Counted from the stretch's first letter, positions 12,631 to 23,526 are shown. The stretch: DNA of 64,000 nt from Papilionanthe hookeriana x Papilionanthe teres (GCA_022702705.1 CM040421.1:6206090-6270089), one strand, 5' to 3'. Made by a program: numbers and translations. Notes: generated by a model not told the origin, from the sequence alone.

Positions 12631-14823
12631 ATTTAAAATATGAAAATATGCCGACAATTGATTGTAAACCCCTAAACCACTTGGAGGGTTAAGATCAAAT
12701 GTGGAGGTTTAAAGGATGAGTTTCCTCTAGGACTCTTTGGCCTTATGATTACCCTAGGTGGTCTGGTCCTGGTGAGGGTAAGCTTGCACACACCACTCTC
12801 TCACACACATTCCAAAATCATAAAACCACCCTTACCCAACTTGGCTTCCCGACTCATGTATGAAACTCATATGGATGGACCTTGACTCCTAAGCCCCTGG
12901 CTAAGAGGGTTAGGAACAACATATTGAGTGCCTAAAATGAGTCCTTTCATGGCTCTTGTGAGCTTAATAAGGCTTCATGGCTCAACCAAAATGTTCCCAT
13001 TTTACTCACACCTAATTAATATTCATTTTCCCCAAATTTCAATTTTTGCCCCCCCTCCCCCCCGGGGTCCTAAACCCACCAAGCCTACCAAATGCCCTTG
13101 AAATTGCACAAAATTTGCAAAATTGTCTAAATTACCCAAAATTCCTCAAAATCAGTCCTAAACATTTCCCACTAGTCAAATTGATCATTCTTGGTTAAAT
13201 ATACCAAAATTTTCAAAATACCCCCCAATACCCTCCAAATATCCAAAATACCCTTTTAACCCAAAAATTCCAAAAATTCAAAAAATTCCCAAAAAATTTT
13301 AAAAAATCCCAAATATTCCCAATTTCATTTTTTTCAACTACACCATAGGCCAATTTTACCAATTTATCCCACTTTTACCAAAACCCCCAATTTAACCTAT
13401 TTTTAACCTAAGAGAGCCCAATGTCCAACCAAACCACTCCAATTGACCTCAATTTTGATCCAATTAAATCCTAAACTTCAATTTAAACCAAATCCAAACT
13501 CAATTTTATCAACATGTGGATACAATTTCAATTTGAAGCTTAAAGCCCAATTTTGGCCCATGACCTAAACTTAGCCCAAACCAACCCAACTTAACTCCAA
13601 TTAGCCCCAAATCTTTTCTAAAACCTTCCTAATATCCCCAAAAACAAAACAATAACATGGTTTATCCCAAATTTGAAACCAAACTCCACCCAAGCCTAAC
13701 CCAAACTAAAAAATCCCCAATTTAGCCTAAATCAATCATGAACCCAAATGGGCCTAAATCCCAAGATCAAAACCCAACCAAAGTTGAAAAACTCTTTATC
13801 ACACCCCCATAAACCTTTCTCAATATTAATTTTACATCAAAACCAACACTAGCCCATCCTTAGCCCAAGTTAGCCCAATTTGACTCACTTTGGCCCCATT
13901 ACCAAAAAGACCCAAATTAAATCTAATTCAACTCAAAATCACCCCAAACTTATTCCAAATCACTCATGACACATTCCTAAACCAATTGCAACATTTATTT
14001 GACACAACCCTTCACCAAATTTTCATCCATCAATTTGTTTTAAAAACCTAAAAGCCCACTTTCCAAAAGCATTTTAAAAGCCCATCTTCACCAAGTTTCA
14101 AAAGCCCAAAATCCACCCTAAAGCCCACATGACAATTTTCCCATCATCAACCATTTGATAAAACCATTCCCTAAGTTCCAATTAATCATCAAATTATTCT
14201 AAATCAAGACACATGCCAATCTCCCCTAAATTCATCAAAAATGCCAAAACCCATTTTTATGAAAATAAGCCAACCTTTTCCCAAGCCATGTGCAAGCCAA
14301 ATGAAACGTTTCACAAGCCATATGAAGCCATGAGAGCCTTGACACCTCACCAAGCCATTAATGGCAAGAAGACGGGTTCTTTCTTAAACCTTCACTAAAC
14401 CTTTTTAACCCCATTTATGCTACAATCTAAACCAAGCTTAGCCACCTCACCAAGGATAGAGACCTCACCACCTTCTCTCAGCCGAGCCAAATGATTCCTT
14501 TCAGCCCAAAATCGGGCCTTGGTGGGTGCACTAAGCCCATTTCCATGGGTTGACCAAATCAAGCTCAAAATAGCCCCTCCCCCTTTCCATTTTAATCAAA
14601 CCACTTTACACATGGCCAAAGCCAATTGAACTCACAAACATCAAGCCCTGCCTCACTGACCCTGAGGGTGACCTGACCCTATCGAGAGCTCCATGTGAGC
14701 CAAAAGTTCAAATTCTTCGTTGCTGAGTTGTCCCAACTCAATTGGACTCCATGAATGTTCTTCCCTTGCATAGAGCAGCTGATACCAAGACCTTACTCCC
14801 CCTGGGAAGCCCTCCAACCATGT

Positions 14824-15260
14824 CTATTTAAACACCACCACCTCTAGACCAAAGAAGGTGCTGAACCAAACCATACCAAAACTCTGCCAAAATCATTCCA
14901 GACCCTTCTCCTAGCATAGAGCAATTGATCCCCACTGAAATACAACCCTAATTTCCCCTCCGTGAGCTCAATTTCTGAGTTCAATTTCAAGCCTAAAACT
15001 AGGACACTTCACCACAGTGAGCCAATCCCCAAACTGATTGACTCTCCACCTTCACCAGACCAAGAGAAGAAGTTCCCCAGCAAAAGTCCCCTCTCCAGGC
15101 CAGCCATTCTCTCTATCGACCAAGCTTTGAAATCGGGCTTGGTGGAAATCGGGTCTAGCGATTCACCGCAGCTAGAGACTTAATATGGAGCTTCTTTGGG
15201 TTCAATCAAAGGTGCCACAACTCTCTGATTGAAGCTTCACTTCACAGAGCAAAGGTATGG
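14824..15260 (+). promoter_or_regulatory. LTR B promoter and predicted 5' splice site
   Basis: CTATTTAAA at 14824-14832 and AAAG|GTATGG at 15254/15255, both at positions matching LTR A (7614 and 8044). Conservation of a donor-like site about 430 bp after the TATA box in both copies is the support. Confidence 0.45.
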
Positions 15261-18200
15261 GTCTCTTCTTCCTCCCGAGCTTCTGTGAATTCTCCATTTT
15301 TTTGGCTCAATTTCATAGCATGTTAGCCATATAGATGTGTGTGTCTTGTTGAGACGAATCCATAGAGCATAAGAACATGAAATTTGGTGGAGAAATGAGG
15401 GAGATCTTAAGGTTTTAGTGTGGACAGCTGTCGGGTTAGGGCGCCCGGGGACGATGAACGGATGCCGTCCATTTGCGCGTGTATCGAATGAACGACCCAG
15501 ATGACGTCGAACCAGGAAACGAGACTTGAACCTCGGGCCGCATGGCGCTGAGTCAGATGGCGGCGCCGAATGGGAATGCGCCATGTGGAGCTTCGGAGCT
15601 GCCGAGGTTGACGCGGCGCTGACTGGTTTAAATAGAAAAATAGAGTATTTTTTATTTATTTAAATACCAGAAACTTCAAAAATTCATATCTTTGTGTAGA
15701 AAAATAAAAAAAATAAAATAAAAATACCCTCTTGCTCAGTAAAAGAGGAGAACAATGTGGAAAAAGAATTAAGTTATTTTGATGAGTATTTTATTTTTAA
15801 TTAATTATTTACTGATTTCAGTATTTTAATTCTCCATGCATGCATACAATTTACCATGGCATGAGACCATAGGGCTTTTCTATCCTCTGTTCTTGGGAAA
15901 CTTCCCTGAATTTTCCAAGGCCAGAGGCCATCTCTATGGCAAGTTACTGATTTTCCAAGTTTATGTGTTTGTTTTAATGTTTTAATTTTATTAATTAGCA
16001 TGTTGCTTAGAAAATTCTAGGAAAATTAGGGGGAGTATCTTAGGACCAGAGGACCCTAGGAAAATTATGGTTTGGTTTAATTCCTTAAGAATAACCTTAA
16101 TTAGCCTAAACACCTAAAATTGAATTCTAATTAATTAGGAGTAACCACACATCAAAATCACTTAAAATTAATACTACACTGTCATTTAGGATACAGAGAA
16201 CCTCACATAAAAATTTGAAGTCAATTGGAAGTAATTTAACCCACTAAATGGATCATTTGGGTTGCATGACCATTTTTAAACTTAAAAAATTCATAAAACC
16301 TAAAATACACTTAAAAAATTCACCAAAATGGTTTTTCGGGCTCTCTGATAATAGAGGAGTTTAAGAGAATTAAAATTGGAATTTTCTAAAAATTTTTATT
16401 TTTAATCATATTTTTAATATTTTAATAATTAAAAAATAATAAAAATCACAAAAATATAAAAAATTATAAAAATGTCATATTTTGCTTCCTAATCACTTAG
16501 GAACAAACCAAATATTTTTCCCAAGTCTCTAGGTTAAGAAATTAAATTTTAAAGGCTTAAGACAATTTTTAAATATTAAAAAAATGAATTTCCAACATTT
16601 TTACTAAATTAATTCTAATAAATCAAAGAAAATCAGAAAATTATAAAATTTATTTCTTTGAGTTCCTTGGAGTCAAAGAGATTTATGAAAAATATAAAAT
16701 TCATTTTCCAACTTTAATTTTATTTTATAATTAATTAATACCCCAAAACTCAAAATAATTATAAGAAATAAAATATAATACAAAAAATCACCAAAATTAG
16801 TCTAAGTGATCCTCTAGTTAGTAGGGACGTCCCATAATTTTCCTAAGGACAAAAACCTCACCTTGGTCATGTTGTTGAATTTTCATTGAAAACCTTCATT
16901 TTCTCATAAAAATAAATATATAAATTAAATTAAAAACAGAAAAATCACATTTTCTCCTCTAATGTCTTAATTGACATGTGAGTGAAGTGATATAAAAATC
17001 TCAAGTTCATTTGAGCTCAATTTAGTGAGTTATGAATTGAATAAGCTTAAAAGGGCATAAAGGTAATTAAGGATTTCAACCCTAATTAATGGTTAGGTCT
17101 AATCAAAGGGGAGGGTAAAATATCTAATTTCAAATTTCTCTTGGATGATTGAAACTTAGGGAATAAATGGGTAGAAATCCATTAGTCACTTTGAAAATAT
17201 CAAAATGGAACTTTAATTAATTAAATCATTTAAATTTTGGGAGGATAATTAAAATTTTGGATTATTAGGGACGTGACTTAAGAAGATACCAATTCTTTAA
17301 TTTAAAATCTTTAAATGAATCACTTTAATAACATTTCAATTCTTAATTAAACTTAAAATGATAATTGAAATTAATGATTAAAAATAAAACAACCCTTAAT
17401 TAAATTAAAGCTTAAAACATTAAGTGATTTAATAACCTAATTAAATTAAATTGAGAACATTAAAATTAATTTATCATTTGAAAACAAACCTAAAACAAAT
17501 TTGAAACATTAAAAATCAATATCAAAACAATTTATAATAAAAATGTATAAAAAATCAAACTAATTAAAGTCAACCTAAAATATTACAATTAATCCAAATA
17601 AAGTCATTAAAATTTAATAAAAATAAATAATTTAAACACCTCTTTCAACTTAAACAAATTTAAAACATTAAAACTAATTTGAAATATTAAAATCATTAAA
17701 ATATAAAGATTTAATTGAATTTAAACAACTTGAACATTATTCCAAACTTAAAATCATTAATTAAAATTTTATAACTAAACCAAATCATTTAAATCATTAA
17801 TTCCAATTTTCTAATTAAGAATTGTTAAAACCTTCAAAAAATTAATTTGCCCCTCAAGGCTTTCATTATCATAACTCTTAAATAAAGTATTAAGTGAAAT
17901 GTCACTTCATTCATAAGATAATCAAACACCCTAGTTCACTGAGCAAGAAATAAAACTTAAGTAAATTCTTGGATGATCAATTTACCAATACAATAAAATT
18001 CATTTGGACTCAAAATAATCTCAGAAGTATTGAAAAGATATTTAGGATTCGTCCTAAGCACTTTCTCAATATGATGAAATATTTTAGAAGAACAACTGAA
18101 TTTAATTGTTCTTTGGTGAAGAAAATCATCCTTAACAAAACATAAGAACCTAGACGTCATAGGAATTGACTAGCTATTGGATAGGATTTTGGTAGATAAC

Positions 18201-19423
18201 CAAAGCCTTCCCTTAGCTTTACCTAGGTGTTTTCTTGCAATTATACAAATGCTTTAACATGTATTTTAAGTGCAGAAGAAAATAAATAGGAATGCTTACC
18301 AGGTACGCTTTTATTTCATTGCAATTTATTTACTCACATCGTACTTTACTTCTCTTGCATGATAAACAAGAATGTCACCCTGCATGAAAACTGAAACTTT
18401 AGGATAGTCACAAAACTGAAACCCAAAACTAAATTAAAAGTCACAACAAGATAAAATTCACCGCTACAATATTCAAAATATAAAACAACTCAAAATTTAA
18501 TCACAAACAGAACAACAAAACTACAACTACAACTAAATTAAAACGTCTCGTTGGATGATCGGGAATACCTCGAATGATGCAACCCACGTGTTGCTAACGG
18601 GATTTCCCACAGTCTAAATGAAAGTGTGGAACTCATTCAGTTGAGTTTAGCAAATTAATCTGGACTAAGTGAATCCGATGAAAATAATAGTGCCGGGATG
18701 ACGGAACCGTGGGATCTTAATCGGTTTGGTATAACCAACTTTAAGATTTATTTTAATTAAAACATTAAAAACATTTGGACCTTAAGACTTTTCTAAACCA
18801 AAACACTCCTCTCATCTCCTGATTTCACTTTCTAAAACTAAACCTCTGCAACAATACAGAGCTTGGAGCATAGTGGGCAGCACGGCCATCGTCGTCAGCA
18901 AAACTGGAATCTACATCAACAAAACCTTTCCTAATTTTTAATAACAAGCCATAGGATTTCGAGGTAGCTTGCCTAGTAAAACATAGATCCTCAACTTTTT
19001 GTTAGGCATTTGCACAATTGTGTTATGCAAATTAAGTCCTAACTGGTCTTATGACTCCGAGGTAGTCATTTGGTACGACCTAAACCCTCACATCTTCGAG
19101 GCTATTTGTGTGATCATGTCATACAAATATAAGTTCTAATTAATTAAAATTGGTAGGATTGAAACATTAAATAAACTCTTAAATTGAAGCCAAACAATAG
19201 GATAATTTAGGAAGTTGCCAAGATTCTTCTTGAATCCTCAACTTCTCCTACTTCTCTTCCTTTGGACCCCTGAAATTAATTATCCCAAATTTGAGCTAAT
19301 CCCTTTTGAAATTCCAAAATTCAATCCTTTGAAAACCTTAAACATTGAAATTCTTGAGAGGAAAACCACTTATCATTATCGAGAGTTTTCTTAAGTGATT
19401 CCCATCATTTAAGATGTAATTAA

Positions 19424-19445
19424 CTATAGGGGCTTGCCCTTATAG
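19424..19445 (+). other. Conserved LTR stem-loop, LTR B copy
   Basis: Same CTATAGGGGC-TT-GCCCTTATAG hairpin as at 12296-12317, about 50-100 bp upstream of the small conserved ORF. Confidence 0.6.
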
Positions 19446-19475
19446 GGAACTTTAAGAACCCGGGTAATATAAACC

Positions 19476-19760
19476 TTGCATAATTCCTTTATATTAAGCA
19501 GGGGAACTTGTCGGCTTATAAAATTGGTTCGCAGACCAAACGGATGTCACAAATCTTCTAGTTTATTTAATCGGGCCCCATCATCAAGCAATGCGTCTAT
19601 TCTTTGGGATAGATACATGGTTTGTGGTGCGGTGCTCGTTTATATAAACTTTTTGGGATGTGAGATCGGTTTGATTTCATATCTTAAAATTTTCAAACTT
19701 AAAATTATTTTCAAAATCAAGTGCTACTTTCCAAATTATTTAAAATTATATATACAATAA
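19476..19760 (+). CDS. Small ORF conserved near the Tat LTR 3' end (copy B)
   Basis: 94 codons; the conserved part starts around LVRRPNGCHKSSSLFNR and continues DRYMVCGAVLVYINFLGCE. It is longer at the N-terminus than copies A and T1, so the extra residues (MHNSFILSRGTC...) are probably not coding. There is no known domain and function is unknown. It may be a by-product of DNA conservation. Confidence 0.25.
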   Translation: MHNSFILSRGTCRLIKLVRRPNGCHKSSSLFNRAPSSSNASILWDRYMVCGAVLVYINFLGCEIGLISYLKIFKLKIIFKIKCYFPNYLKLYIQ

Positions 19761-19846
19761 ATTTAATTTAAAATAAAATGCGCCGACAATTTCTGTAGGC
19801 GACCCCCTTTTCAAAACACATAACCTAAAAATATGCCAACAATATT

Positions 19847-20441
19847 TAAATCTTTCTCATGCTTCATATATTGATTCCCCTTCAAACTGACAAAAAGTTG
19901 TTATATCATTTCTCAACTTAGCAGTCTTAGATGGTGGAAAATATTTAGCAAGGAACTTTTGTGACAGTTCACCCCAAGTTCTTATTGATTTAGGTACTAA
20001 CGAATGTAACCATATTTTAGCTTTATCCCTTAGTGTGAAAGGAATAACTCAAAGTCTAATAGCTTCATCCGAAACACCATCATATTTAAAAGTAGCACAC
20101 AACTCTAGAAAATTAGCAAGATGCAAATTAGGATCTTCAGTTTTTGCTCCCCCAAACCGATTATTAGACACCATTTGGATAATAGCGAGGTTTAAGCTCA
20201 AAAGAATTAGCGACTTACAACGGGGTTTTGAATACTAGTATGAAATTCATCTACTCGTAGGGTTAACATAATCTCTTAAAGGTCTTAATTCTTGATGGAT
20301 GCCTACATTTTGATTTTGATGATTTGCAATCTCTTAAATATTTTTATCTTTTTCTGTATTTTTAATTTTTTTAATTTTTCTGATAGTTCTTTCTAATTCA
20401 GAATCGTAAGACACAAGTCTTTCAGAACCTGAACTACGCAT
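19847..20441 (-). pseudogene. gag: E1 gag, N-terminal part
   Basis: The minus-strand frame starts at an ATG at 20441 with MRSSGSERLVSYDSELERT, an N-terminus shared with E3 (MRSSGAADLESYDSDLERT) and E4. It is followed by RPLRDYVNPTS and the capsid-like stretch corresponding to E4 45085-45400 (ALSLRDKAK, LPPSKTAKL-type residues). Several stops and indels interrupt it. The other half of the gene lies at 4030-5071, separated by E2. The start is chosen because the same Met-Arg context follows the PBS at a similar distance in E1, E3 and E4. Confidence 0.8.
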
Positions 20442-20553
20442 ACAACAATAAAACAAAAAAAAACACAACACACTAACAAAAACAAAGAAAAGTAAAAATT
20501 TAAAATTTCTTAATTCTCTTTAAAATGCAATTTAATTATTTTTCTTTTCTTCC

Positions 20554-20670
20554 CTGGGCCAACGGCGCCAAAAACTTGATCCCCGATAAATATATGCACG
20601 CCAAAAACTTGACTCCGCTAGATAAATGTAACGGCGCTAAAAACTTGATCCTGGCAACGGCGCCAAAAAC
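20554..20670 (-). repeat. Cluster of four primer-binding-site-like repeats
   Basis: Within about 115 bp the plus strand shows AACGGCGCCAAAAACTTGAT (20561), GCACGCCAAAAACTTGACTC (20597), AACGGCGCTAAAAACTTGAT (20630) and GGCAACGGCGCCAAAAACTT (20653). Read on the minus strand each is an LTR end (CAAGTTTT) followed by an Athila tRNA-Asp-type PBS (TGGCGCCGTT). A normal element has one. The copy nearest gag (20554-20570) is the PBS proper; the others now lie in the outermost LTR sequence. Confidence 0.8.
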
Positions 20671-22473
20671 TTGGGCCGCGAGGAATATATGCGCTAATGA
20701 TTTAGATATGAAAATTATGATTTTATAATATGGGATACTACGCAAGTATACGTATCGTTTATCAAGTAATATAGGACTTTCTGATTAAGCCCCGAGATAT
20801 CGAACCCACAGGGAAAGTATGAAAATCTTTAAAGGAATCAGAAAATTATCTTTTTACCTTTTTAATGGTTTTTGAAAAGTATGTCTTGATTTTGAAAAGT
20901 TTTGAAAATTGATGTCTTTTGAAATTTCCTTAATAAAATGTTAAGCAAGAAATTAAAATTATAATAACTAATAACACTGTATGTAAAATACTATTAACTA
21001 GAATATCGTTTTCCTTCATTTTATGAAGTAGTAATAATTATTAAAGTATTGTTGTGGAAGTATTTAAATTTGTTGTGACAGATAGAAGCAAATGTGTTCT
21101 TTACCCTTACTTGGTTCTATAAAGAACATAAGTTAATTTGAAATTTTTATCATTTTGAACATGGTTAGGCAGGGAAGATACCAGTCTCTCACTCTATAGT
21201 TCCCTCAATTCCCTCCAACTGGGGGCTAACTTCTTATAACAAAACTCAAAACTTCAAACCAAATTAGGGGGTTTTAGCCTATCACTCTAAAATCCTCTAA
21301 TTTTACTCCCTTCCATAAAAATATCTTCTAATTATATTCAATTATATGGATTACAATTCTCACCCATATAATTGCATGTGATTCTTACTAACTTTTATGA
21401 GACAATACCGCATTGGATCTTACATAATCTCAAGAAATTCTACAACTTAACAGGCCAAATTAAGAAGTAAACAAAGTTTTCAGAATCAATCTACACAACT
21501 TCTTCCAACTTTTAAACACTTATACTTTCCACAACAATTCTCCATAAACTAATTACTTCTCCATTTAAGAAAGAAATAGATAAAGTAAACTACTCAGAAT
21601 GCATTGAGAAAATACAAAAACATATTGATTTGAAATTAAAAACCATATAAAAAAACAACAAACGAAAACAAGTATTAATTAAAAATCTAAATGTACGAAC
21701 AAAAGTAAACACTTACCTGAAAATCTTCTCCTCAAGACTCAAGAAGTTCCTTTGAAACTTTGACTCTTCGCTAAACTACTCCTCAGAGTAAGTCTCCCAA
21801 CTCCGATGACTCAGAATACAGACTTCAGACTTCAATAAAAACTAAACTAAAAGAAAGAAAAGAAGTGGGAAGAAGAAGACTTCACTTCGACCCTTTTCTC
21901 CTTTCTACTCTCTACTCCTACTCTTAATTAAAACTCTCTTCAAAATACAGTGGAAGAACAGTGGAAGTACTCTTCAAAATGCAGTGGAAGAGCCTCAAAA
22001 GAAAGAAAGAACCCTTCAAAATGCAAAGGAAGAGCCTCCACTTATCTTTCCTAAGACTCTCTTTAAATAGTAAACCAAAAGGTGCCTTAGTGTCTCTTCA
22101 AATGTGTCCAGATTCAATGTATCTACCAAGGAACGCACCCCTTCATTCAAACTTGCCGCCCAAAGGAAGTTATGGAAGTTACCACCAAGAGTTGCATCCC
22201 ATCCCCTTTGAAATTGGCACCAAATTCCTTTAGATTTTGATTTTTATCTGTGGCGGCTAAGCGCCGGACCAGTGGCGCTTAGCCGCCAGTGCCAAAATTT
22301 TGATTTTTTCATTTTTTTGCTCCTAATTTGATCCAATTTTGCTCCTTTCATCATGACCATCCATTTTCATCATACCTGCAAGAAAAACACTAAATAACTT
22401 CCATTAAAGTGCAATATCATTACAAATAGGTATAAAAATGTGCATAAAAATACTATATATTTTAGGTGTATCA
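20577..22473 (-). repeat. E1 5' LTR
   Basis: From TGATCCCC (20577, next to the PBS) to TGTATCA (22473). It contains the block common to all Athila LTRs here (CTACGCAAGTATACGTATCG at 20738-20757, then CCCACAGGGAA), a TATA box (minus CTATTTAAAG, 22061-22070), a perfect 15-bp GC-rich hairpin (22251-22288) and GCTCC-rich sequence near the U3 end. The partner 3' LTR is outside the window. Confidence 0.85.
22251..22288. other. Perfect 15-bp GC-rich hairpin in E1 U3
   Basis: TGGCGGCTAAGCGCC (22251-22265), an 8-base loop, then GGCGCTTAGCCGCCA (22274-22288), an exact inverted repeat. It lies between the TATA box and the LTR 5' end on the element's strand. Confidence 0.9.
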
Positions 22474-23526
22474 ACGGAATGCAGTCTCCTACTGCATAAA
22501 TGTTGATTATGCAGCTATTTGGTATGCAATCAGCAGGTAAGACTCGCCAAGCCACCATCCTCTTTATCATTTTCTTAATCGATCGCGCAGTGGATCCACT
22601 TCATCGTAGCGTAGTATCCCTGGTGGATTTCCTTTCTTGTCATCAGGAAAGTTGTAACAGCATCCGAATTGGATTGTAATCCTCCCCTTGCCTCGTTTCC
22701 ACTTCTTCGGCTCGGAGTAGGTCTTGCTTTGGAGTCGTCCTGCACGACCCTGCTTCTTCAGCTCGGAGATGTAGTCCACGATCTCACTCTGCTCGTAGTG
22801 AGAGAAGACATATGTACGTAACTCCAGTCCTTCCAGATGTTGACATATCTGCCTCGGATTCTCTGAAAATATTCAAAATTTTGTTTCTGCACCCTCTGGA
22901 TCATCTCCAACTCGTGCTCTGAAATTATCTGGAGTTGTCGAGGTCTAGTGACGTACTGTGGGATGTACGGCTCCAAGCCAGCACGCTCTCCTGGAACCAT
23001 TGCTGTCTCAGGTGCAGGCTTTGTAGTAACCTCCTTTGGAACAGCCTCTGCTATGGTGCTCCTGAGGGCTGGCCTCCTTGGGACGACTGCTGCGGTCGTC
23101 GGGGTTTCTTCCTTGTTTTATTCTTCTGTCAATTTCTTCAGCATTTTGTGAATACGATGGTTCTTGTTTCTTCTTTGAGTTGGGGTCAGAGTAGCTCTCC
23201 TCTCCCCCTGAATTTCGGTAGGGGCAGCACTGATAAGCTTTCCTCCCGCAGCAGTTATTACTGATTTCATTTTGTGGTCATCGATCGCGTTGATCTTCCT
23301 TTTCCGGTTTGCAGTGTACTGAACCTTCTCGCTGAGTTTCATCACTATCTTCCCATGGGATTACCCAAAGTCTATAGTAGTCCAAGCAGTCTCTTCATAC
23401 TCTAGCTTCAGCTGTGCAAAGTCTGAGTCAACCTCGATTACAGCACCAGCTTTCAGCTCTTCTTCGTTAAGTGCAAGACTTACGCCGTCCTTAAAGTTCA
23501 GAACCAACCGCCCGTTTGATATTTCC
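22474..23526 (-). pseudogene. T1 accessory ORF: AlkB/ALKBH9-10-like 2OG-Fe(II) dioxygenase, truncated
   Basis: Lies on the T1 coding strand, about 330 bp after the pol stop. The reading frame runs from 23526 (EISNGRLVLNFKDGVSLALN, an acidic ~55-residue segment I do not recognise), through a basic segment (KVQYTANRKRKINAIDDHKM) and a Pro/Thr-rich linker, to a domain very like plant ALKBH9/10 RNA demethylases: GRYVNI, LRTYVFSHYEQSEIVDYI, KKWKRGKGRITIQFGCCYNF, KGNPPGI, VLPADCIPNSCIINIY and GDCIP. Two in-frame TAA codons (near 23388 and 23118) and one single-base frameshift (near 22835) break it. E1 inserted just after GDCIP, directly before the expected HxD iron ligands, so the catalytic core is lost from view. 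Cellular relatives remove m6A from RNA. No intron is visible inside the ORF. Family assignment is from motif memory, not a search. Confidence 0.8.

Larger units (their letters stand above)
5072..12656 (+). repeat. E2 LTR A (Tat family, ~7.6 kb)
   Basis: The left ~2.5 kb is G-poor and full of CCCAA/CCCAAT repeats. It is followed by a GC-richer promoter zone (7250-8450) with a TATA box at 7614-7622, then about 4 kb of very AT-rich sequence, and a 3' end (about 11000-12650) that matches LTR B and the T1 5' LTR (61014-64000). It ends at GCCGACA (12656). ORFs in this stretch are not conserved between copies apart from the small one at 12397. An LTR of this size is exceptional even for Tat/Ogre elements. 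Confidence 0.8.
5072..19841 (+). mobile_element. E2, Tat-type element reduced to two abutting long LTRs
   Basis: Begins TGTTGACC at 5072 and ends TGCCAACA at 19841, inside E1 gag. Flanks are atctt (5067-5071) and atatt (19842-19846), a 5-bp target duplication with one mismatch; joining the flanks restores the gag sequence seen intact in E4 near 45010-45080. The content is two direct repeats (5072-12656 and 12657-19841) related to the T1 5' LTR, with no PBS, gag, pol or PPT between them. LTR A lacks the last ~50 bp of the family end and LTR B the first ~160 bp. This fits an internal deletion that removed everything between the two LTRs. Confidence 0.8.
12657..19841 (+). repeat. E2 LTR B (Tat family, ~7.2 kb)
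   Basis: Co-linear with LTR A from its TGTAGACCCC position onward: repeat of the CCCAA-rich zone (13000-14100), promoter zone (14450-15600), AT-rich zone (15640-17900) and conserved 3' zone (18100-19841). It starts inside the family sequence (attgattgtaaacccc) and keeps the full 3' end TAGGCGACCCCC...ATATGCCAACA, which matches T1 at 61014-61070. No gene is evident except the small ORF at 19476. Confidence 0.8.
2573..22473 (-). mobile_element. E1, Athila-type Ty3/gypsy element (interrupted, partly outside window)
   Basis: Minus-strand element. Right to left on the plus strand: 5' LTR (20577-22473), PBS cluster (20554-20670), gag start (19847-20441), insertion E2 (5072-19841), rest of gag (about 4030-5071), protease (3231-3932), RT (2573-3230), then a Tat LTR insertion, beyond which the element leaves the window. 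The LTR ends in TGTATCA at 22473, followed by acgga (22474-22478), the presumed target duplication, inside the AlkB-like ORF of T1. E1 is therefore younger than T1 and older than E2 and the 1-2572 insertion. Confidence 0.85.

Noticed and set aside
5072..19841. E2 as a foldback element with the 1-2572 copy as its inverted arm
   Set aside because: The two copies have separate insertion points in E1 (RT and gag), and E2 has its own TSD, so they are independent insertions of one family in opposite orientation.
22474..23526. AlkB ORF as part of an intact host ALKBH gene
   Set aside because: It starts 330 bp after the T1 pol stop on the same strand, has no introns, stops in frame, and sits inside T1; a captured ORF is the simpler reading. 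A host-locus origin is kept as the refutation test.
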